A program made the position numbers and the translations under genes. Positions 58,926 to 64,000 of a stretch of 64,000 nt of DNA are shown one piece after another. How positions within the stretch are numbered: the stretch's first letter is position 1; the number at the start of each line of letters is the position of its first letter. This DNA is from Massospora cicadina (taxonomy: Eukaryota > Entomophthoromycota > Entomophthoromycetes > Entomophthorales > Entomophthoraceae): positions 1-64,000 of the forward strand of contig JAKSZP010012238.1 in the NCBI GenBank assembly GCA_022478985.1. Reading direction: 5' to 3'. The notes under the pieces are model-generated. The model had not been told where the DNA came from. It saw only the letters and a list, made by a program, of their open reading frames with translations, and searched no databases.

Positions 58926-59402
58926 TGTCATGTACCAATGACATAATAGTGGAGATCAACCCCAAAGATAAGGCTGGGCGCTTGGAGGCCTAAAAGGTGA
59001 AGCTACAGGGTCTTCCAGACCTGAAGCACACCCTAGACCAGCGCTGGGTAAGGGCAAAATACGCCCAGGGTGGTCCTAGTGGGATGCCAAGGCCCAGCCC
59101 CTGATAATGGGCCAAGAATTAAAACGAACTATCTACCAAATAAAGGTAGATGGTTTAGTTCAGTTAGTTGAGGAACGGGGGTTTGAAACCCATTCCACCT
59201 ATGAGATAATGCGCTTGGGTTGAATCCAACTTCAGTTGATAACTCATGTGAAGTCAGTTTCAGCCTATTTTACTAACTTGGATGGAAGTATTGTCCTTTT
59301 GTTGAGTCGCTGCTTGGGCCCACTGTGGCATAACCCCAATTTCCCCATCTGAGCTCAAATACATTTTCCCCAACCAACATTTCTTGTTGGTCGACTTCCT
59401 GA
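58926..59402 (+). repeat. R1 LTR, copy c (5' end of a truncated F-type element)
   Basis: 477 bp, TGTCATGTACCAATGAC at the start, aligned end to end with 3456-3931. What follows (leader with GAGGAGGTCTC and the hydrophobic ORF) is also homologous to the F leader, so this is a 5' LTR and not a solo LTR. Confidence 0.75.
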
Positions 59403-59429
59403 ATAAAAATTCCTTTTTTTCCATTTAAA

Positions 59430-59565
59430 AAAAATCATTTGAGGTGGGTCAACCTAGGGACAGATATACCACACCAAGAATGTTTTCTAGCCAGTACAGG
59501 TTTTGAACACAAAACCTGCACTAGGGGTAGAAGCAGTTTTACCCACTTGGCTAACCACCCTTTCC
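59430..59565 (-). mobile_element. SINE-II copy 2, inserted in an F-type leader
   Basis: Minus strand. Head: GGGTGGTTAGCCAAGTGGGT (box A), GTGTTCAAAACC (box B). Tail: TCCCTAGGTTGACCCACCTC. Flanked by CCATTTAAA (59421-59429) and CCATTTTAAA (59566-59575). The homologous leader in element F lacks this insert and reads straight through, which gives an empty site. Confidence 0.88.
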
Positions 59566-59676
59566 CCATTTTAAATGTTATTATCAAAGTTTATGTGTGC
59601 AGACCTCTTTGAGGAGGTCTCACACTCCATTCAATTTGCCATTTTGAACACAATCTGATTTTTCCTAAGTGCACCA

Positions 59677-59949
59677 TTGTTTCACCAAGGTCCCCTCCAT
59701 CCTAATCCATTTACCTCTCCTCTTACTGTGCACCTCATCATTTTTGGTTGTTTTATGATCACGGTTTTTGGTTTTAGTTACTATTGGTCCAGCACCCTCT
59801 GCTGGGCGCTAGTAGCTTTAGTACTAATGGCCAGTTTCCACGCGTTGTCTTGGTGCACTGAGCACCTCCACGCTGGAAACATGAGAGTTACAAACACTCT
59901 TCTTACAAGCACCTCATTGCTTACTTCAAATTCAGTCAATGTATATTGA
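59677..59949 (+). pseudogene. Second copy of the hydrophobic leader ORF
   Basis: Homologue of the ORF at 3254-2820, in the same place relative to the LTR. Its hydrophobic segments read LIIFGCFMITVFGFSYYW and LCWALVALVLMASFHALSW. SSTL, ASF and RVT are spaced exactly as in the F copy. Cut short by the SINE-II insertion at 59951. The first in-frame ATG is at about 59755; translation from an upstream TTG is not assumed. Confidence 0.45.
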
Positions 59950-59950
59950 G

Positions 59951-60092
59951 ACCTAGAAAGGGGGTAGCCTGGCAGGTAATTCCTGCTTCCACTCTAGTGC
60001 ACTTTTGTTCATCACATGTTCAAAACCTCTACTGACTATAAAAAATCTCGGTATTTATATCTGCCTCATGGTTGACCCACCTCAATTACTTT
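59951..60092 (+). mobile_element. SINE-II copy 3
   Basis: Plus strand. Head GGGGGTAGCCTGGCAGGTAA, box-B-like ATGTTCAAAACC, tail CATGGTTGACCCACCTCAAT. Flanked by TATATTGAG at 59942-59950 and 60093-60101. Confidence 0.85.
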
Positions 60093-60299
60093 TATATTGA
60101 GTTTTTAAAATCCTTTTCATATCAGGACTTTTTAATAGCAAAACTGTTATTAAAGGCTTAAGCTTGAGACTTAATTAGTGTATCTACAAGCTTCTCAACA
60201 TATTAGATTTAATTTTTTTCCTTAGAGTCTTCTAAAACTGAATATAACAGCCATGGTAGGGCCAGATGTTTTTTATATAGAACCTAGAAAGATGACATT

Positions 60300-60830
60300 T
60301 TTGTAGCAGAGTGGTATAATATGTTGTAGGTGAACATGGCCAAGCTTAGGAATGTGATCCATTCAGATAGTTTGTCAGAAATTAACTTTCAGAAAATGTT
60401 CACTAGTATCCTATATATGCTCTTAACTGTTCCATTGGTCTCAGGATTATAAGGAGCTGATAGCACGCCTCTCACTTCCATTTATTGGTAGAGTTTCATG
60501 ATAATATTAGAAGTAAAATTGCTTCTGTTATTGGTCAGGATAACCTGTGGACAACCATGTTTGTGAATGACACTTTCAAGGAGAAACTTGGCTATTGTTA
60601 CTGCTCCTACTTCCCAAAATAGCCTTAGCTTTGATCCACTTTATCAAGTGGTCTATAGCCACAATGATATACTTGGCCTTGGAACTGCTATTGGGAAGTG
60701 GTCTGACAACATCTATCAACACAGTATGCCAAGAAAATTTGGGCCAAACAAGCTAATAAGAAGTGCTCTTTCAGAAAAGTTTTTCGTGGCATTTGGAGCA
60801 ACACTCCAGTTTTCCTGAATATTGAGTGCA
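60300..60830 (-). pseudogene. Integrase core of element E
   Basis: KAKYIIVAIDHLIKWIKAKA matches KYIIVAINHLMRWVKMKAL of element C. The following catalytic blocks are shifted by frame changes and stops. Confidence 0.7.
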
Positions 60831-60936
60831 TTAACTCCCAGTAGTAATATCACTTAAAATGCTCCTTTGTTTTCTTGAATCGACCATGTCCTATGCCTTA
60901 TGATCAGCCATTAATATATTTTTTAGAATTATTAGT

Positions 60937-61177
60937 GCCCACCCCAAAAGGGGGAGCCGCCCCGCATCTTTATTTGCAAATGGGCCACACAAAGGGGTTA
61001 TTAAAAATATAAAAATGTATAATATGGCACCTCAGCTAATAGCCTAGGAATCCATATTAGAAAGTGAGGAATTTTTGGGGAAACTTTTGTCCAGCGCCCT
61101 CTTTAGCTGGCAGACCATGGCGGACAACATTGGGGTAGGAGCATCAGCAACATGAGGTTTAAGGAGGTATAATCCAG
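60937..61177 (-). mobile_element. Element X, copy 3 (3' end only), inside element E
   Basis: About 240 bp matching the terminal 240 bp of X copy 2 (24272-24512). Shared blocks include GCATCTTTATTTGCAAATGG, ACTTTTGTCCAGC and GGGGTAGGAGCATCAGCAAC. Both copies end at GTGCCC on the plus strand, which defines the 3' terminus. It interrupts the integrase/RNase H junction of E. Confidence 0.8.
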
Positions 61178-61439
61178 CCTATATAATATCCATTTGTGCC
61201 AAAGATCTCAAAAAATGAACTTCTTTCTTTTAATCACTTTTTACAATGTTCCAGTTTTCACTAATTATGCCCTATCATAGATTTGAAGTGTTTTTTTGAA
61301 CAGATTTGGGCTTGTCTTGAAATTCCTTAATATTTGTCTTCTGAAATAATTTTTCTTTGGTCAAACTGACTGCGGCAATGGTAGGTGATTGGGATAAACA
61401 TCTGCCATTTAATGTTCAATCCTACATGATATGTAATTG

Positions 61440-61895
61440 TGTAATTATAGGCTTTAAGCTTTAATGCCCACTGTGCTAACTGGCCCTCAGGTTCATTCAA
61501 GTTGTTCAGCCATATTAGGGATTATTGATCTCTTACAACAGTAAAGTGAGTTCTGTGCAGATAAACTTAAAAATTGCTTATAGGGATATATGGCTGCTAA
61601 GAATTCCCTTTCAGTCATCGTGTAGTTCCTTTCATGAATGTTTAAGGTCTGACTAGCAAAGGAGATAGGATCTTCCTCACCATCTCACTTCTATCTGGGA
61701 CACCACAATATTTACTGCCATGTATGAAGCATCAGGTTGGACAATAAACTCGTGATCAAAGTCTGGGTATTCCAGAACTGGAGCTGTTATTATAGCCAGT
61801 AAAAGTTGATCAAATGCCTCTTGACAGGCCCAATTCCGGTTAAATGTGATATTATCCTTGATTTGATGAAATAACATCTCTCTAAAATTTTGCAA
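61440..61895 (-). pseudogene. RNase H domain of element E
   Basis: Open frame 61895-61677 reads ACQEAFDQLLLAIITAPVLE then FIVQPDASYMAVNIVVSQIE (aspartate block). The glutamate block lies about 61600 in another frame. Confidence 0.75.
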
Positions 61896-61899
61896 ATTT

Positions 61900-62560
61900 G
61901 GTAATAAATTGTCAATAATAACTGACTATACCCAAGAATAATTGGATAACAAGCTTTGATTTGGGCTGTTTTATCTCTAAAATAACGACTAGTTTAGATG
62001 TCCAAGGTTGGAGTCCTTCCTTGTTTAAAACAAACCCAAGGTACTACAGTTGGTCTATGAAAAATTGGCACTTCCTGGGCTTAATTTAAATTGGCAGCCG
62101 CTAATCTTTTGAAGACCTCCTATAAATGCTCCAGGTGATCATTAAAGGTGCAACTGAAACTGTTTATGACATCCAGGTATACCAACACACAAGGCAACTT
62201 TAATTCTTCCAGATTGTGTCCATCACTCTTTGGAATTTATCTAGAGCAATATATAGCCCTTGTGGCATCATTGTTAGTTGGAATAGGCCCTCTTGAGTTA
62301 TTGCGCATTTCTCATGCTCCTTTTTGAGTATATTAATCTTCCAATACCCACTTATTAGGTCCATAGTAAGTAGAACTTTGCACCTCCTAATTAATCCAAG
62401 GCATCGTCAATTTACAAAAGGGGATACAAATCCTTCTTCATATATTATTCAATTTTTAATAATCAGTGACAACCTGATTGCTCCCATTCTTTTTTTTATG
62501 ATTCAACTAGGGCAGCCCAAGGGCTTTTTGGTAGGACCAACATGCCTTGACCCAGAAGAT
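61900..62560 (-). pseudogene. RT domain of element E, inactivated
   Basis: The catalytic box reads LVYLDVINSF (YLDD changed to YLDV). Neighbouring thumb and fingers blocks are recognisable only by comparison with element C. Confidence 0.7.
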
Positions 62561-63479
62561 TTTTATTCTCTTTCAAAACAACATTTTCTGATGCCTTTTA
62601 GCATCTTATTGGGCGTACTCAGATGGGGTCATGAACAATAGTATTGATGGCGTGCATCTTGTTCCTAGCGTAATCTAGGTCAAAATTATCTTTTGCAAAT
62701 ACTTATAAGTACTTCCTGATAAATCCTGAACCTGATTCTTTTCCAGGTCATTCAGGTTCCCTAGTTTGGCCATCAGAATTACATTATTAGTGTAAATTAT
62801 CTCTCCATTGGAAGTCCTATCTTGTCTAGGGTCCCAATTCATGAAAAGTCTGGATTTCTGTAGTTGGGAATAAATGCAAGAAGGCAATAGCTTGATGCCT
62901 CCTTATAGAAATGGGTCAATCCTTTAAGTTTGCACATAAGATGTGAATCTCTTTCATATCCAGGAATGACTATACCATGTGCGATATTCAGTTCTAATCA
63001 GGATCTAGATCACAGCTAAAAAAATTTTCATAAAACCCTTCTGGAATTTTCAATAATCATCCTGATAGGGACGACTACTTGAGTTCCAAGAAGCACAGTA
63101 ACTTGCTGATTCAAGCGTTATGGGATTCATTTTGACTTGGAAATTTGAATTGGTAGGGGTTTAATCTTTGAGAAAAAGAGATATAATCAATTGGGATCAT
63201 ACCATACCTGTAAGTCAGGAAAAAAATATGTTAGTTTTCTTCTTTTCAGCCTTCCCACTTTTGTTATAGTATAATGGAATACTTTTCCCCAAGATGGTTA
63301 GGGTGTCTTCTTCATGGTTTGTAACAACACTGAATCTTCTCATTAAATTTGTCTTAATTATGATGTCAGAGCTTTTGTTTGGAAATACTATGGCTGGTGC
63401 AGTTACTATAATAGATCATTAACGCAATGGTATTGTGCTGATTCCCCAAGTCTTAGTGTGTGCGCTCCTGCTATTCATA

Positions 63480-63600
63480 TTCTTGGCAGTGGGCAACATT
63501 GGGCGCAATCTTCAGCTTCTTGACTAGTTTAGTGCTGACAATGTTGAAAGGAACTCCACTATCAATGATAACCCATACCTAAACCTTATTTGCTGTTATA
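63480..63600 (-). pseudogene. Protease active-site region of element E
   Basis: VIIDSGVPFNIVSTKLVKKL, nearly the same as VIVDSGVPINIVLTKLVKRM in element C; DSG intact. Stops follow downstream. Confidence 0.75.
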
Positions 63601-64000
63601 TCCATATATGTACATTCAGATTAGTTTTCAAGAATTGTTTATTAGGTGAATATCATGATAGTTGTTCAGTTCTAAGTGGGACTTCAGAATTGAGAAAAGT
63701 TTATAATTTTCTGCAAAATTCTTCATTAGGATAACCACTTGTACATCATATAGAGAGGTCAGGTTAAAAAAACACTTTGGATAGCAGCTTAATCCTTGAT
63801 TTTTGATATGTTTGGCATAGGGTTTTGATACTTTGGCCAAGCTTCTTCAGTGGCTTCTGACCTCTTTGACTCTTTTACCTTAAATTGGGTAGAAATTATG
63901 TAGACATCATCATCCATAATGTAATGCAATTCATTTTTAGCCACCTCATTGGCCAAAAAAGCTTGCCTGGGTCAGGTGGAATGTATGATAGGACATTGGT

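Larger units (their letters stand above)
60245..64000 (-). mobile_element. Gypsy element E, minus strand, cut by the window end
   Basis: Integrase (about 60300-60830 and beyond the X insertion), RNase H (61440-61895), RT (61900-62560) and protease (63480-63600) in reverse order along the plus strand. Same lineage as element C, more decayed. Gag lies past 63600 and continues outside. Confidence 0.8.

Noticed and set aside
1..64000. CRISPR arrays, rRNA genes, bacterial promoters or operons
   Set aside because: No regularly spaced short repeats, no rRNA-like sequence, and the content is eukaryotic retroelements.

Overview
The window looks like a slice of a large, repeat-swollen fungal genome, most plausibly a basidiomycete, with a rust-like repeat-rich genome as one possibility. 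This rests on the element types: chromodomain Ty3/gypsy elements with short intron-free pol frames, plus an L1-type LINE, in AT-rich decayed surroundings. It is an inference, not a species call. I see no host protein gene, rRNA gene or functional tRNA gene. Essentially everything recognisable is a retroelement or a relic of one.

Layout. 1-3931 (-): 5' half of a chromovirus-type gypsy element (F), with its 5' LTR, a hydrophobic leader ORF, protease and RT. 4001-5575 (+): end of an old gypsy element (H). 7109-7231: a SINE. 7950-13300 (+): a very decayed full-length gypsy element (D). 13640-15750 (+): the 3' part of a chromovirus (G) with integrase, chromodomain and an LTR of the F family. 15750-21640: AT-rich sequence with few signals. 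21640-26060: two inverted copies of an unidentified family (X) encoding a CCHC zinc-knuckle protein. 28390-56350: a nest of elements. Old gypsy element A is split by gypsy element B (32489-45444), which is itself split by a full-length L1-like LINE (36156-42605). The 3' end of A is split again by gypsy element C (46101-55667, minus strand). 57473-60101: two tRNA-derived SINE families and a truncated F-type 5' end. 60245-64000 (-): gypsy element E, carrying an insertion of X.

Element lineages. A, C, D, E and H share one protease/RT/integrase type without a visible chromodomain. B, F and G form a chromodomain lineage; F, G and the 58.9 kb copy share one LTR of about 477 bp. The LINE is GC-rich against its surroundings and has a perfect 16-bp target-site duplication. 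Its nine frame breaks all have the same polarity and mostly fall in homopolymer runs, so it may be intact in the real genome.

Most interesting points. (1) LINE insertions of only about 32 bp and about 15 bp, each bracketed by target-site duplications. (2) Two SINE families with different tRNA-like heads and a common 3' tail. (3) A conserved hydrophobic leader ORF directly after the LTR in two copies of the F family. (4) The X family. (5) A degraded antisense ORF between integrase and 3' LTR in element C. Coordinates of decayed domains are approximate; LTR and target-site-duplication boundaries of B, C, the LINE and SINE-I are to the base.
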